Of a DNA stretch of 64,000 bases, positions 1-9,604 are shown piece by piece. The notes beneath the pieces were generated by a model. It was given only the letters and a program-made list of their open reading frames with translations, made no database searches and was not told where the DNA came from. How positions within the stretch are numbered: position 1 is the first letter of the stretch; the number at the start of each line of letters is the position of its first letter. The stretch comes from VRUE01 sp963728835 (GTDB lineage: Bacteria; Actinomycetota; Thermoleophilia; Solirubrobacterales; 70-9): positions 62,001 through 126,000 of the forward strand of contig CAVSKZ010000001.1 of assembly GCA_963728835.1 (NCBI GenBank), given 5' to 3'. Both the position numbers and the translations under genes were made by a program.

Positions 1-1
1 C

Positions 2-520
2 GCAGCGGCCGCCGAGGTCTACACCGGCGTCCTCTACCAGTGCCTCGACTTGCCGGGCCTGCCGGCAGCCGCCAGGCGGCGAGCGGCGAAGCGCGTCCTT
101 ATCGCGAGCGCTCTCTGGGGATTCGTCCGGCCCGGGGACCGCATCCCTCGCTATCGGCTTCCTCCCTCGACGAAGCTCGACGGGATCGGTCCGCTCGCAG
201 CCTGGTGGCGGGACTCGCTGCGGGCGGCGCTGCCCGACGACCCCCGCGAGACGATCGTCGACATGCGGTCGGGCCCCTACGTCGCGGCGTGGAAGCCGAA
301 GCGGGCGACGCTGCTCGCCGTGCGGGCCTTTCGCGAGGAGGGAGGGGAACGCAAGGCGGTATCCCACATGGCCAAGGCGGTACGGGGGGAAGTCGCCCGT
401 GCCCTCCTGCTCGCCAGGTCCGAGCCACATGACCCCGAGCAGGTTGCCGGCGTCGCGCGGGATGCCGGCTTCGAGGTCGAGTTGACCCCGGCGAGCCTCG
501 ACGTGATCGTCTCCAGCTGA
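2..520 (+). CDS. YaaA/UPF0246-family protein, 3' part
   Basis: The open frame runs from the window edge, so the 5' end is missing; 172 residues remain. It resembles the C-terminal part of the YaaA (DUF328/UPF0246) family, which protects DNA from oxidative damage in E. coli by limiting free iron. The recognisable words are VYTGVLYQ near the start, SALWGFVRPGD and the following YRL segment, in the family order. The gene converges on bioD, and a hairpin at 523-561 lies between them. Family assignment is by motif order only. Confidence 0.7.
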   Translation, partial: AAAAEVYTGVLYQCLDLPGLPAAARRRAAKRVLIASALWGFVRPGDRIPRYRLPPSTKLDGIGPLAAWWRDSLRAALPDDPRETIVDMRSGPYVAAWKPKRATLLAVRAFREEGGERKAVSHMAKAVRGEVARALLLARSEPHDPEQVAGVARDAGFEVELTPASLDVIVSS

Positions 521-522
521 GC

Positions 523-561
523 GTGGCGACTTATGTGCCCATGTGACGCATAAAGCGCCAC
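523..561. repeat. Palindrome P1 at the bioD 3' end
   Basis: Arms at 523-535 and 549-561 are complementary except for two positions, with a 13-nt loop. The bioD stop codon (531-533, minus strand) lies inside it. Read on the minus strand it contains GCGCTTTAT, a word shared with the palindromes at 7988 and 55870, so it may be a diverged member of that set. It lies between convergent genes and could also act as a bidirectional terminator, though there is no T run. Confidence 0.45.
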
Positions 562-1246
562 TCGACGCTCCAGTTGCCGGGGTCGTCCAGGTCGATCTGC
601 CCCAGCGTCGCGACCTCCACCTCGCCGAGCGACTCGATCGTCTCGCGGTTCGAGCGCTCGATCGCGGTTGGCTCTGCCGGCCAGGGGGTGAGGACGATGG
701 CGACGACCTCCAAGCCGACCGCCCGAGCCGCCTCGATCGTCAGCAGCGTGTGGTTGATCGTGCCGAGGCCGGGGAGGCCGCGATGACGAGGGGCAGGTCG
801 AGGTCGGCGGCGAGGTCGCGGACGAGGTAGTCGCCGCGCAGCGGGACGAGCAGGCCGCCGACTCCCTCGCAGACGAGCACATCGGCGCTGGCTGCCGCGG
901 CACGGGCGGCAGCGAGCAGGCGCTCAGGATCGATCTCCTCGCCGGCAAGGGCCGCGGCGAGATGCGGCGATGCCGGCGGCCCGTAGCGGTAGGGCGCGAT
1001 CTCCTCGTCACTCTGTTCTGACCCGGCCGCGATCCGCAGTACCTCATGATCCCGCCGATGGGCCGGAAACCGGACTCGGGCTCCGGTTTCCGGCCCATCG
1101 GCGGGCTGTTCGGGGTCTAGGCCGGTTACGGCGGGCTTGAAGACGGCGACGGAGCTGTCCTCCGCGGCCATGATGCGGGCGATGACGGCCGCGACCACGG
1201 TCTTGCCGACCTCGGTCCCCGTCCCGGTGACGAACACGCCGGCCAA
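531..1246 (-). pseudogene. bioD: Dethiobiotin synthetase, frameshifted
   Basis: ATP-dependent dethiobiotin synthetase, the step before biotin synthase. The N-terminus has the P-loop GTGTEVGKT, and later comes CEGVGGLLVPL. The frame breaks near 769-774: the upstream frame ends in ASPASARSTTRC, while a one-base correction gives GLGTINHTLLTIEAARAVG and continues to the stop at 531. One missing G explains this. The corrected protein would be about 238 aa, normal for BioD. It starts at a TTG, 4 nt after bioF, as the last gene of bioB-bioF-bioD. A perfect 24-bp palindrome (1051-1105) appears as extra sequence between the KPAVTGLD and AAGSEQSDEE segments. Confidence 0.85.
1051..1105. repeat. Perfect 24-bp palindrome inside bioD
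   Basis: Arms 1051-1074 and 1082-1105 are exact reverse complements separated by 7 nt. The element is in frame and encodes about 18 residues (through GPETGARVRFPAHRRD) in a place where BioD proteins normally have a short linker. It looks like an inserted palindromic element tolerated inside a gene. Confidence 0.8.
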
Positions 1247-1250
1247 CGGC

Positions 1251-2434
<1,184 letters not shown>

Positions 2435-2438
<4 letters not shown>

Positions 2439-3574
2439 GCAGCCGAGGGGGTGTTCGAAGCCGGGTACGGCGGCGGCTTCTTGACCTTCTTGATCACCCG
2501 CAGCTGGGTCGAGGGGTCCCAGAAGTTGGCCTCGTCCTGGCGGTCGATCAGCTCGTCGATCGGCGTCGCCGGCGTCTCGCCGTCGAGCCAGCCGTCGCGG
2601 TTGTCGGGGCGCGGGTTGGCGCCGTTGTCGGGCTGACGGGCGACGTTCAGGCCGAGCTCCTCGAACATCGCCCGGTCCTCCTCGGGCTCGGCGCCCAGGG
2701 TGGTGAGAAAGTTCCCCATCATCACCCCGTTCAGCCCCGCCTTTACCGCCAGCGGCTGCAGTTCGCCGAGGTTCTCGACCCGCCCGCCGCAGAGGCGGAA
2801 GAGCGCGCCCGGGATGATCAGGCGGAAGATCGCCACCCACTTGACGACCTCCCAGGCGTCCATCAGCGGCCGGTCGCCGAACTTGGTCCCCTCGCGCGGG
2901 TTGAGCAGGTTGATCGGCACCGAGGTAGGGTCGAGCTCGGAGAGCTCGAAGGCCATCTCGACCCGCTGGCGCGGCGACTCGCCGAGGTTGAGGATGCCGC
3001 CGACGCAGGTCTCCAGGCCGGCCTCCTTGACCGCCTCGATCGTTCGCAGCCGACCCTCGTAGCGGACCGTCGTGGAGACCTCCGGGTAGTAGGAGCGGGC
3101 GGACTCGACGTTGTGGTGGACCCGCTGAATTCCCGCCTCGCGCAGTTTCTTCGCCCGATCGGCCGACATGTGGCCGATCGAGGCGCAGCGCTTCAGGTTG
3201 GTCTGCTCGGCGACAAGCTTCGCGCCCTCGAGGATCTTCTCGAAGTCGCGCTTGGAGAGGCCCTGGCCCTGGGTGACCATGCAGAAGCGGTGCGCGCCAG
3301 CCGCCTCGGCCGCCCGCGCGTGCTCGAGGATCTGCTGGGGCTCCATCATCGCGTGCATCGGCGTGTCCGCCTCCGCGTAGCGCGACTGCGCGCAGAAACC
3401 GCAGTCCTCCGCGCAGCCGCCGGACTTCGCGTTGACCAGCGAGCACATGTCGGTCGAGTCCCCGAAGTTCTCGCGGCGCACCTGCCAGGCGCGCTCGACC
3501 AGGTCGCCGATCTCCTCGCGGCCGGTCAGCTCGCCGAGCGCCAGAGCTTCGTCGAATGAGATCAGGGAGGCCAC
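2435..3574 (-). CDS. bioB: Biotin synthase
   Basis: Radical-SAM enzyme that inserts sulfur into dethiobiotin. The CxxxCxxC cluster motif is CAEDCGFCAQS near residue 54, followed by BioB landmarks HHNVESARSYYPEV, GGILNLGES and INLLNPREGTKFGDRP. The frame starts with GTG at 3574 and gives 379 aa. The C-terminal tail after FLTTLGAEPEED is about 60 residues and lysine/proline-rich at the end, longer than in E. coli BioB. It is the first gene of the bioB-F-D operon. The palindrome at 3619-3664 lies 45 nt upstream, between bioB and the divergent GH3 gene. Confidence 0.96.
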
Positions 3575-3618
3575 TTGCGCGCAAGGCTAGGCGCCGCTCC
3601 GGACGCCTGCCCCAGGGG

Positions 3619-3664
3619 CGTGTCTGAGCTTTCCCACCCATAGGGGGGCATGAGCTCAGACACG
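3619..3664. repeat. Palindrome P2 between bioB and GH3
   Basis: Arms 3619-3630 (CGTGTCTGAGCT) and 3653-3664 pair perfectly over 12 bp around a 22-nt C-rich/G-rich interior. A near copy with the same arms and interior is at 25631-25676. It lies in a divergent gap and ends 5 nt before the likely ATG of the GH3 gene, so it could be a 5'-UTR hairpin or operator as well as a dispersed repeat. Confidence 0.8.
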
Positions 3665-3669
3665 TGTTG

Positions 3670-4788
3670 ATGGCGACGGTCAGGCGCAGGCGGATTGCGG
3701 CCGGTGCCGTTTGCGGGCTCGCGGTTGGGGCGTTCGCCTTCGGGGCGACGCTCGGCGACGGCTCTGGTCCCGAGCCCAGCGCGGCGTCGCGGCTGGGTCT
3801 CTCCGAGCTCGCCGGCCAGCGCGTCGTCGCCGGCTTCCAGGGGGCCGAGGTGCCACCGGGGTTGAGGCGGATGATTCGCGCGGGCGAATTGGCCGGCGTG
3901 ATCCTCTTCGCCGAGAACCTGCCGACTCGCGCTGCCGGCCGCCGCCTCGTTCGCCGCCTGCAGGCGATCCCCCGGCCGGCGGGCCTGCGCGACCCGCTGC
4001 TCGTCATGGCCGACCAGGAGGGTGGGCTGGTGAAGCGGCTCGGCGGCCCGCCCGCCGCTTCGGCAATGGAGATGGGAGCCCGCGGTGTCGCCTTCAGCCG
4101 CCGGCAGGGACGCGCGACCGCGGCCAACCTGCTCGGCGTCGGCATCGGCGTCGACCTCGCCCCGGTCCTCGACGTAGCTCGCGCAGGCGGCACGATCGCA
4201 GACACAGACCGCGCCTTCGGCTCGACACCGGCCGAGGTCGCAGCCTCCGGGGTCGCCTTTGCCGAGGGGCTCCAGAGCGGCGGCGTCGCCGCCACGGCCA
4301 AGCACTTCCCGGGCCTCGGCGCTGCCCGCCGGAACACGGACTTCGCGGTCGAACGGATCGGGCTCTCCAGGGCAACGCTGCGGCGGGTCGACGAGGTCCC
4401 GTTCCGCAGCTTCGTCGAGGCGGGAGGGGAGTTGGTGATGCTGAGCACGGCCGTCTACCCCGCCTTTTCCCCCAGGCCCGCGGCCTTCGCCCGCCCGATC
4501 GCGACCGGTGAGCTGCGCTCGCGCCTCGACTTCCGGGGCGTTTCGATGACCGACGCGATGGAAGCCGTCGCGGTCCGCGATTTCGGCGGCGCGCCCAAGG
4601 CGGGCATGGCGGCGGTGCGGGCCGGTACCGACCTCCTCCTCTTCGCCGACTTCCAGGCCGCCGCCCGCGCTCGCCGCGTCCTGCAGCGAGGGCTGCGCTC
4701 AGGTGCGCTGGACCGCGGTGCCTTTGAGACCTCGGTCGGCCGGATCCTGCGTTTGCGTCACCGGCTGGCAGACGCGGAGCCGCGCTAG
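3670..4788 (+). CDS. Glycoside hydrolase family 3 (NagZ-like), exported
   Basis: The 372-aa product has an N-terminal RRRRIAAG run followed by a hydrophobic stretch, indicating export (possibly Tat). The barrel carries GH3 signatures: GVILFAENL, MADQEGG, a KHFPGLG segment and SMTDAMEA, whose aspartate sits where the NagZ nucleophile is. The NagZ DxH loop after KHFPG is not conserved here (RRNTDFA follows), so the acid/base may differ. Probable role: cleavage of N-acetylglucosamine-type beta-glycosides, perhaps in wall turnover. An in-frame GTG at 3664 is an alternative start. The stop interlocks with the convergent cyclase gene over 4 nt (CTAG). Confidence 0.82.
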   Translation: MATVRRRRIAAGAVCGLAVGAFAFGATLGDGSGPEPSAASRLGLSELAGQRVVAGFQGAEVPPGLRRMIRAGELAGVILFAENLPTRAAGRRLVRRLQAIPRPAGLRDPLLVMADQEGGLVKRLGGPPAASAMEMGARGVAFSRRQGRATAANLLGVGIGVDLAPVLDVARAGGTIADTDRAFGSTPAEVAASGVAFAEGLQSGGVAATAKHFPGLGAARRNTDFAVERIGLSRATLRRVDEVPFRSFVEAGGELVMLSTAVYPAFSPRPAAFARPIATGELRSRLDFRGVSMTDAMEAVAVRDFGGAPKAGMAAVRAGTDLLLFADFQAAARARRVLQRGLRSGALDRGAFETSVGRILRLRHRLADAEPR

Positions 4789-6281
4789 ACCGGCTCCGGC
4801 GTCCCGAGGCTTCCCTCGCCGGCAGCGTCTGCGCTGAAGTCGAGGGTGCACACCGCGTCCCTGCCCGAGCCCTTTGCCGCGTACATCGCAGCATCGGCCT
4901 TCGCCAGCACGGTTTCGAAGGTCGCCGGCGTGTGGGGGCCGAAGGGGGCGATGCCGATGCTGGCGGTGATCCTCGGGATCCCCTCGTCTCCGTCCATGCG
5001 CTCGCGGATCGCCGTCGCGATCTCGGCGGCGACCGATTGCGCTTCCTCGAGGTCGCAGCGCGGCAGGACGACGGCGAACTCGTCGCCGCCGAGGCGCGCC
5101 AGCACGTCGGTCTCGCGGGTACGCCCGCGCAAGACCCCCGCGATCTCCTCGATCACCCGGTCTCCGGCGGGGTGGCCGAGTGTGTCGTTCACCTGCTTGA
5201 AGTGATCGAGGTCGATCATCAGCAGCGCCCCCGGGACCTTGTAGCGGCGGCTGCGCGCCAGCTCGACCCGCAGGTCCTCCTCGAAGCGCCGCCGGTTCTT
5301 CAGCCCGGTGAGGGAGTCCTGACTCGCCTGGCGCTTCAGTTCCTGCATCCGCTGGTTGCGACTCCAGATCAGGACCAGGGCCCCGAGCAGCGCCGCCAGC
5401 GAGAGTCCGAAGACGGCGATCAGCAGGGGAACGGCGACGCCCGGGCGATCGGGGTCGTTCAGGACCAGCAGCCACGTCTGGTCGGCGATCCGGATCGGGG
5501 CCGCGGCGGATTCATCGCGCGGGAGCGCCGGCCCGGACACGACCCGGCCCCCTTCCACGAGTGAGACGTCGACGTCCCCGGGCAGGGTGTCGGCCGCCGC
5601 ACCCGAGAGGTCGGCGACGCGGAACCCGCCGCCGGCAAAGCCGACCAGCGCGGCGCGGCGCTGGGCAACCGTTCCGGTCGGAGCGCCGTCGCGGAAGACC
5701 GGGTGGAAGACGTTGATCCCGGTGCCGCCGACGGGCAGCCGCATCACCCGTGTGGCTGCCGGTTTGCCGACGTCGCGGGCCCGGTACAGGTAGCGGCCCC
5801 GCATGGGGTCCGTTCCCACGTCGTAGCCGAGCGGCAACTGCACGGTCAGGCCGGTCGCGGCTGCAAAGCCGACGGGGAAGTGGTGTGGTCGCTCGTCGGC
5901 TCGCCGGAACTCCCCGAGGGCGCCGCGCTCGACGACCTGGAAGCCGTGCTCCCTTTCGAAGCGCGACCTGGCGCGGCGCGGCACCGAGTCGATGAAGGCG
6001 GTGGCGCTCAGCGCGCCCGAGTCGAGCAGCGAGCCCGCGATCGCGTCGAACTCGCGCTGGCCGAGGTCGCGCTCGACCTGGTAGAAGGCGGCCGCGCTCG
6101 CCAGTTGCCCGACGGACAGCGCCGCGAGGGCTTCGGCCTGGTGGGCGGCACGGACGGCCTCGCTGCGCTGGTTGGTCTCGAAGCTGTCCTGTTCGCGTCC
6201 GTGGACGACGAGCGCCAGGGCGACCGAGCAGGTCGCGACCGCAACGACGAGGGCGATGCCCAACCACAGGCGTGATCGCAT
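4785..6281 (-). CDS. CHASE-sensor diguanylate cyclase (GGDEF)
   Basis: Predicted membrane receptor that makes cyclic di-GMP. An N-terminal transmembrane helix (about residues 2-22) is followed by an extracellular region resembling CHASE (ATAFIDSVPRRARSRFE, then PLGYDVGTDP). A second helix (about 300-325) precedes a GGDEF domain with DSLTGLKNRRRF and an intact RLGGDEFAV active site near residue 397. No EAL domain is present. The product is 498 aa from the ATG at 6281; a longer frame to 6335 exists, but the ATG places the first helix at the N-terminus. A normal RxxD inhibitory site was not evident. Confidence 0.88.
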   Translation of the reverse strand: MRSRLWLGIALVVAVATCSVALALVVHGREQDSFETNQRSEAVRAAHQAEALAALSVGQLASAAAFYQVERDLGQREFDAIAGSLLDSGALSATAFIDSVPRRARSRFEREHGFQVVERGALGEFRRADERPHHFPVGFAAATGLTVQLPLGYDVGTDPMRGRYLYRARDVGKPAATRVMRLPVGGTGINVFHPVFRDGAPTGTVAQRRAALVGFAGGGFRVADLSGAAADTLPGDVDVSLVEGGRVVSGPALPRDESAAAPIRIADQTWLLVLNDPDRPGVAVPLLIAVFGLSLAALLGALVLIWSRNQRMQELKRQASQDSLTGLKNRRRFEEDLRVELARSRRYKVPGALLMIDLDHFKQVNDTLGHPAGDRVIEEIAGVLRGRTRETDVLARLGGDEFAVVLPRCDLEEAQSVAAEIATAIRERMDGDEGIPRITASIGIAPFGPHTPATFETVLAKADAAMYAAKGSGRDAVCTLDFSADAAGEGSLGTPEPV

Positions 6282-6312
6282 GCTCCCTTTGTCGGCGCCG
6301 ATGACGCCGGCC

Positions 6313-6945
6313 TCAATCGACGGGCGCGTTTGCAAGCGACTCCCAGAGGTAGAGCGAAGCGAGGCTGCGGTGGGGGCGCCAGGGCTCGCCGATCTCCAGG
6401 ACCCGCGCGGGCGCCGGCATCTCCTCGAGCTGGTACTCGACCTGCACCGCCTTGCGGATGCCGAGGTCGCCGCCGGAGAGCACGTCGGGCCGTTCGAGGT
6501 GGAAGATCAGGAACATCTCCGCGGTCCAGACGCCGAGGCCGCGCACCGCGACGATCTCGGCGATCGCCTCCTCGTCGGAAAGCTCGCCGAGCCGGTCGAG
6601 CTCCAGCTCGCCGGAGATCACGTGCGAGGCGAGATCGCGGACGTACTCGACCTTGCGACCGGAGAGGCCGGCGGCGCGCAGGCCGGACTCCTCGGCTTCG
6701 AGCAGCTGCTCGGGCGCGGGGGTGCGACCGTCGAAGAGCTCGAGGATGCGGCCGTAGATCGTTCGCGCCGCTTTGGTCGAGAGCTGCTGCCCGACGATCG
6801 CCCGCAGCAGTGCGCCGTAGGCGTCGGCGGGGCGTTCCTCGCTGCGCCTCCTCAGGCGCGTCTCCAGGTCGATCTCCCCGACCCGCTCGATCAGCGCCGC
6901 CATCGTCGGGTCCGAGGCGGCCAGCTGCTCGCGGGCGGAGCTCAA
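6313..6945 (-). CDS. DNA-3-methyladenine glycosylase II-type (AlkA/HhH-GPD)
   Basis: Base-excision repair glycosylase of the HhH-GPD superfamily, removing alkylated bases. It carries AIVGQQLSTKAA, the helix-hairpin-helix word RGLGVWTAEMFLIF, and the catalytic aspartate in GGDLGIRKAV. The 210-aa size fits a compact AlkA without the E. coli N-terminal domain. The TTG at 6945 overlaps the stop of the upstream crotonase gene by 4 nt; a GTG at 6957 is the alternative start. Confidence 0.85.
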   Translation of the reverse strand: MSSAREQLAASDPTMAALIERVGEIDLETRLRRRSEERPADAYGALLRAIVGQQLSTKAARTIYGRILELFDGRTPAPEQLLEAEESGLRAAGLSGRKVEYVRDLASHVISGELELDRLGELSDEEAIAEIVAVRGLGVWTAEMFLIFHLERPDVLSGGDLGIRKAVQVEYQLEEMPAPARVLEIGEPWRPHRSLASLYLWESLANAPVD

Positions 6946-7748
6946 CGTCCCTTCCACTCGGGCTTGCGCTTCTCGGCGAAGGCCCGGATGCCCTCGCGCA
7001 GGTCCTCCGAGGAGAAGCAGGACTCGCGCAGGGCGATCAGGCCCGCCTCCTGCTGTTCGGTGAGGGTTGGAGCCGCGTTGAGCAGGTCGATCGCACTCTT
7101 GTTGCCTCGCATCGAGAGCGGCGCGTTGGCCGCGATCTCGGCCGCGAGCGCGACCGATGCCTCTTCGATCCGCCCTGCGTCGAGGACTTCGTGGACCAGG
7201 CCGATCTCTTCGGCCCGGTCCGCCTCGAAGTTGCGGCCGGTGAGGAAGAGCTCCTTCGTGCGCGCCAGCCCGACCGTGTCGAGGAACTTGCGCAGCCCCG
7301 TGTGGCCGTAGACGAGGCCGAGCTTGACCGGCGGCATGCCGAGCTTCGCGCCGGCGGCGCAGAGCCGCAGGTCGCAGGTGATCGCCAGCTCCAGGCCGCC
7401 GCCGATGCAATGGCCGTTGATCGCCGCGACGGTGGGCCAGGGGTGGCTGGCGATGGCCTCCATCGCCGCGTGGAACGGGTGGGCGACCAGCGCCTCTGCG
7501 TCGCGCTCGAAGGTCTCCGGGGGGATCGAGGCGATGTCGTAGCCGGCCGAGAAGACCGGTGGGGCGCCGGTGATCAGCAGGCAGCGCGTCTCGATTCCGC
7601 GGTCGAGGCGCGGCAGCGTCTCGGCGATCGCGTCGAGGATCGCGTGGTCGAGCGCGTTGCGGCGTTCGGGATTGGAGATGCGGAGCCGGACGACCGCCTC
7701 GGCGGGCGAGTCGAGGATGAGCTTGCCGCCCGCGAGCCGTTCCTCCAT
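6942..7748 (-). CDS. Enoyl-CoA hydratase/isomerase (crotonase) family protein
   Basis: Crotonase-fold protein of 268 aa. The oxyanion-hole regions are visible (SAGYDIASIP, then AAINGHCIGGGLELAITCD). The first catalytic glutamate of hydratases, normally in a PExxxG word, is replaced: the sequence reads MPPVKLG. The second glutamate position (KELFLTG) is kept. It may therefore be an isomerase, thioesterase or other crotonase rather than a hydratase. It sits between a biotin-carrier gene and an AlkA gene and overlaps the latter by 4 nt. Confidence 0.85.
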   Translation of the reverse strand: MEERLAGGKLILDSPAEAVVRLRISNPERRNALDHAILDAIAETLPRLDRGIETRCLLITGAPPVFSAGYDIASIPPETFERDAEALVAHPFHAAMEAIASHPWPTVAAINGHCIGGGLELAITCDLRLCAAGAKLGMPPVKLGLVYGHTGLRKFLDTVGLARTKELFLTGRNFEADRAEEIGLVHEVLDAGRIEEASVALAAEIAANAPLSMRGNKSAIDLLNAAPTLTEQQEAGLIALRESCFSSEDLREGIRAFAEKRKPEWKGR

Positions 7749-7755
7749 CTTGCGC

Positions 7756-7965
7756 CTACTCCAAGACGACGAGGACGTCGCCTTCGCTGACCGCTTGGCC
7801 CTCCTCGCAGCGGATCTCCTTGACGGTGCCGTCGTCTTCGGCCTCGACCGGGATCTCCATCTTCATCGACTCGAGGATGACGACGGTGTCCCCGTCCTCG
7901 ACCTGGTCGCCGACCGCGACCTCGATTTTCCACACGTTCCCTGTGATGTGCGCCTCGATGTCCAT
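7756..7965 (-). CDS. Stand-alone biotin/lipoyl attachment protein
   Basis: A 69-aa protein made only of a biotinyl domain. The attachment lysine is in ESMKMEI, with VEDGDTVVILE before and GQAVSEGDVLVVLE after. Such small carriers serve acyl-CoA carboxylases as a separate BCCP subunit. Its neighbours are a crotonase and, 4 kb away, the biotin operon; the acyl-CoA carboxylase gene at 26521 is a possible partner but is not linked. ATG start. Confidence 0.9.
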   Translation of the reverse strand: MDIEAHITGNVWKIEVAVGDQVEDGDTVVILESMKMEIPVEAEDDGTVKEIRCEEGQAVSEGDVLVVLE

Positions 7966-7987
7966 GGCGCGGCACCATATCCATTGC

Positions 7988-8032
7988 TCCGGTGCGCTTT
8001 ATCCCCGTATGTCGGGGGAAAGGCCCACCGGA
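7988..8032. repeat. Palindrome P3 in the divergent gap
   Basis: Outer arms 7988-8000 and 8019-8032 pair with one bulge. An inner hairpin CCCC-GTATGTC-GGGG is at 8003-8017. The first 15 nt (TCCGGTGCGCTTTAT) are identical to 55870-55884 in a second hairpin, and both continue with a CCGTAT core and AAAGGC. It lies between the divergent biotin-carrier and glycosyltransferase genes. Confidence 0.75.
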
Positions 8033-8058
8033 AGGGAGTGCGCGGGAGAATTCAGGTC

Positions 8059-8769
8059 GTGGCCAGGGATCGAACCGAAGCGCTCGCGGTGATCGTGGCC
8101 GCCCGCAACGAGGCGGACCGGATCGGCGAGACGATTGCCGCCCTGCGCGGAGCCTTCCCGGAGGCGTCGATCTGGGTGGCCGACGACGCCTCGACCGACG
8201 GCACCTCCGAGATGGCGATGACGGCCGGCGCTCAGGTGGTCAGCAGGGGAAGGCCGCACGGCAAGGGGGCGAACGTGACGGCTGCGGCCGAAGCCGCCCT
8301 CCATGGCTGCGAGCCCGAGGTGGTTCTGCTTTGCGACGGCGACCTGGGCAGCTCGGCCGGAAGGCTAGGCCCCCTGGCGGCGGCGGTCGAGGCGGGGGAG
8401 TGCGACCTGGCCGTCGCCTCCTTCGGTCGCCGTGTGGGTGGCGGCTTCGGCCTGGCGCTCGGATTTGCCCGCTGGTCGATCCGGCGCCTCAGCGGCTTCG
8501 AAGCAGAGGCGCCGATCTCCGGCCAGCGCGCGATGCGCGCGGAGGTCCTGCGCGCCACCCTGCCTTTCGCCAGCGGCTACGGGATGGAGATGGGGATGAC
8601 GGTCGACGCCGTCCGCGCCGGCTACCGGGTCGGCGAGTACGAGCTCGACCTCTCCCACCGGGCCACCGGCCGCTCCCTCGCCGGCTTCGCGCACCGCGGC
8701 CGGCAGCTGCTCGACTTCGGCAGCGCCTACGTGGCGCGGCGGCAATCGCAATTGCAAATGAAATACTGA
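8059..8769 (+). CDS. Family 2 glycosyltransferase
   Basis: GT-A-fold transferase of 236 aa using a nucleotide-activated sugar. The N-terminus has VIVAARNEADRIGET and VADDASTDGTSE; the DGD of LLCDGDLG is the likely metal-binding DxD. A later SGQRAMRAEV segment fits the polyprenyl-phosphate or glucosyl-3-phosphoglycerate synthase-like branch. There is no clear membrane segment. The GTG at 8059 is the first usable start after the palindrome. The acceptor cannot be told from sequence. Confidence 0.82.
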   Translation: MARDRTEALAVIVAARNEADRIGETIAALRGAFPEASIWVADDASTDGTSEMAMTAGAQVVSRGRPHGKGANVTAAAEAALHGCEPEVVLLCDGDLGSSAGRLGPLAAAVEAGECDLAVASFGRRVGGGFGLALGFARWSIRRLSGFEAEAPISGQRAMRAEVLRATLPFASGYGMEMGMTVDAVRAGYRVGEYELDLSHRATGRSLAGFAHRGRQLLDFGSAYVARRQSQLQMKY

Positions 8770-8805
8770 GCAATTGTGAGCCATCTCGGCACGCGGCGAT
8801 CCCGG

Positions 8806-9582
8806 ATGCGCCTGGCGTGCGCGGTCGCGCTGCTCGCCCTCGCGTCGCTGACGGCGGCGTCCCCGGCGGGGGCTGAGCTGGTCGAGCGCGGCGACCTCTT
8901 CGTCGAGTTCAGCGGCGGCATCGCGCCGGATGCGCTTCCGCGCGACCGCCTGGCCCCGATCTCGATCGCGGTCGACGGCACGGTCAGGACGTTCTCCGGC
9001 GCCCGTCCACCGGCGCTGAGGTGGATCTCGATCGGGATCAACCGCGGCGGCCGCCTCGACACGCGGGGGTTGCCGGTTTGCCACGCGTCGGAGATCGACC
9101 CCGGCACCAGCGCGGAAGCGATCGCGGCCTGCCGTTCCGCTCTCGTCGGCGAAGGCCGCTACCTCGCCAACACCGCGTTCCCCGAACAATCGGCGTTCCC
9201 CACCAGGGGACGCATCGTCGCCTTCAACTCGGTTCACCGGGGGCGCCCGGCGATTCTCGCGCACGTCTACGGGCCCAACCCCGTCCCCACGACCCGGATC
9301 ATCTTCTTTCGCATTCGCCGTCACGGCGGCACCTTCGGCACGAGCCTGACCGCGAACCTGCCCGTCTCCGTCAACCGCTATGGCTATCTCCGGCAGATCA
9401 GCCTCAGCCTCTTTCGCGTGTTCCGGTACGGGGGCCGGACACGCAGCTACCTGAGCGCGGCCTGCGCGGCACCTCCCGGATTCCCCGGTGCCGTCTTCCC
9501 CTTCGCCCGCGCCTCGATGGCCTTCGAAGACGGCCGTACGCTCGCCAGCACCCTTACTCGCAGTTGCCGGGTGAGCGAGTAG
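8806..9582 (+). CDS. Exported protein of unknown function
   Basis: I do not recognise the family. The ATG at 8806 gives a clear signal peptide (hydrophobic run ending in ASPAGA) and a 258-aa product; a GTG at 8776 would add ten residues. The mature part has FVEFSGGIAPDALPR, many arginines and several cysteines (VCHAS, AACRSAL, SAACAAP, RSCRVSE) that may pair, and reads as a beta-rich extracellular domain. It follows the glycosyltransferase by 36 nt on the same strand. Confidence 0.7.
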   Translation: MRLACAVALLALASLTAASPAGAELVERGDLFVEFSGGIAPDALPRDRLAPISIAVDGTVRTFSGARPPALRWISIGINRGGRLDTRGLPVCHASEIDPGTSAEAIAACRSALVGEGRYLANTAFPEQSAFPTRGRIVAFNSVHRGRPAILAHVYGPNPVPTTRIIFFRIRRHGGTFGTSLTANLPVSVNRYGYLRQISLSLFRVFRYGGRTRSYLSAACAAPPGFPGAVFPFARASMAFEDGRTLASTLTRSCRVSE

Positions 9583-9604
9583 GCGGTGATTGACCGACGG
9601 GGTG

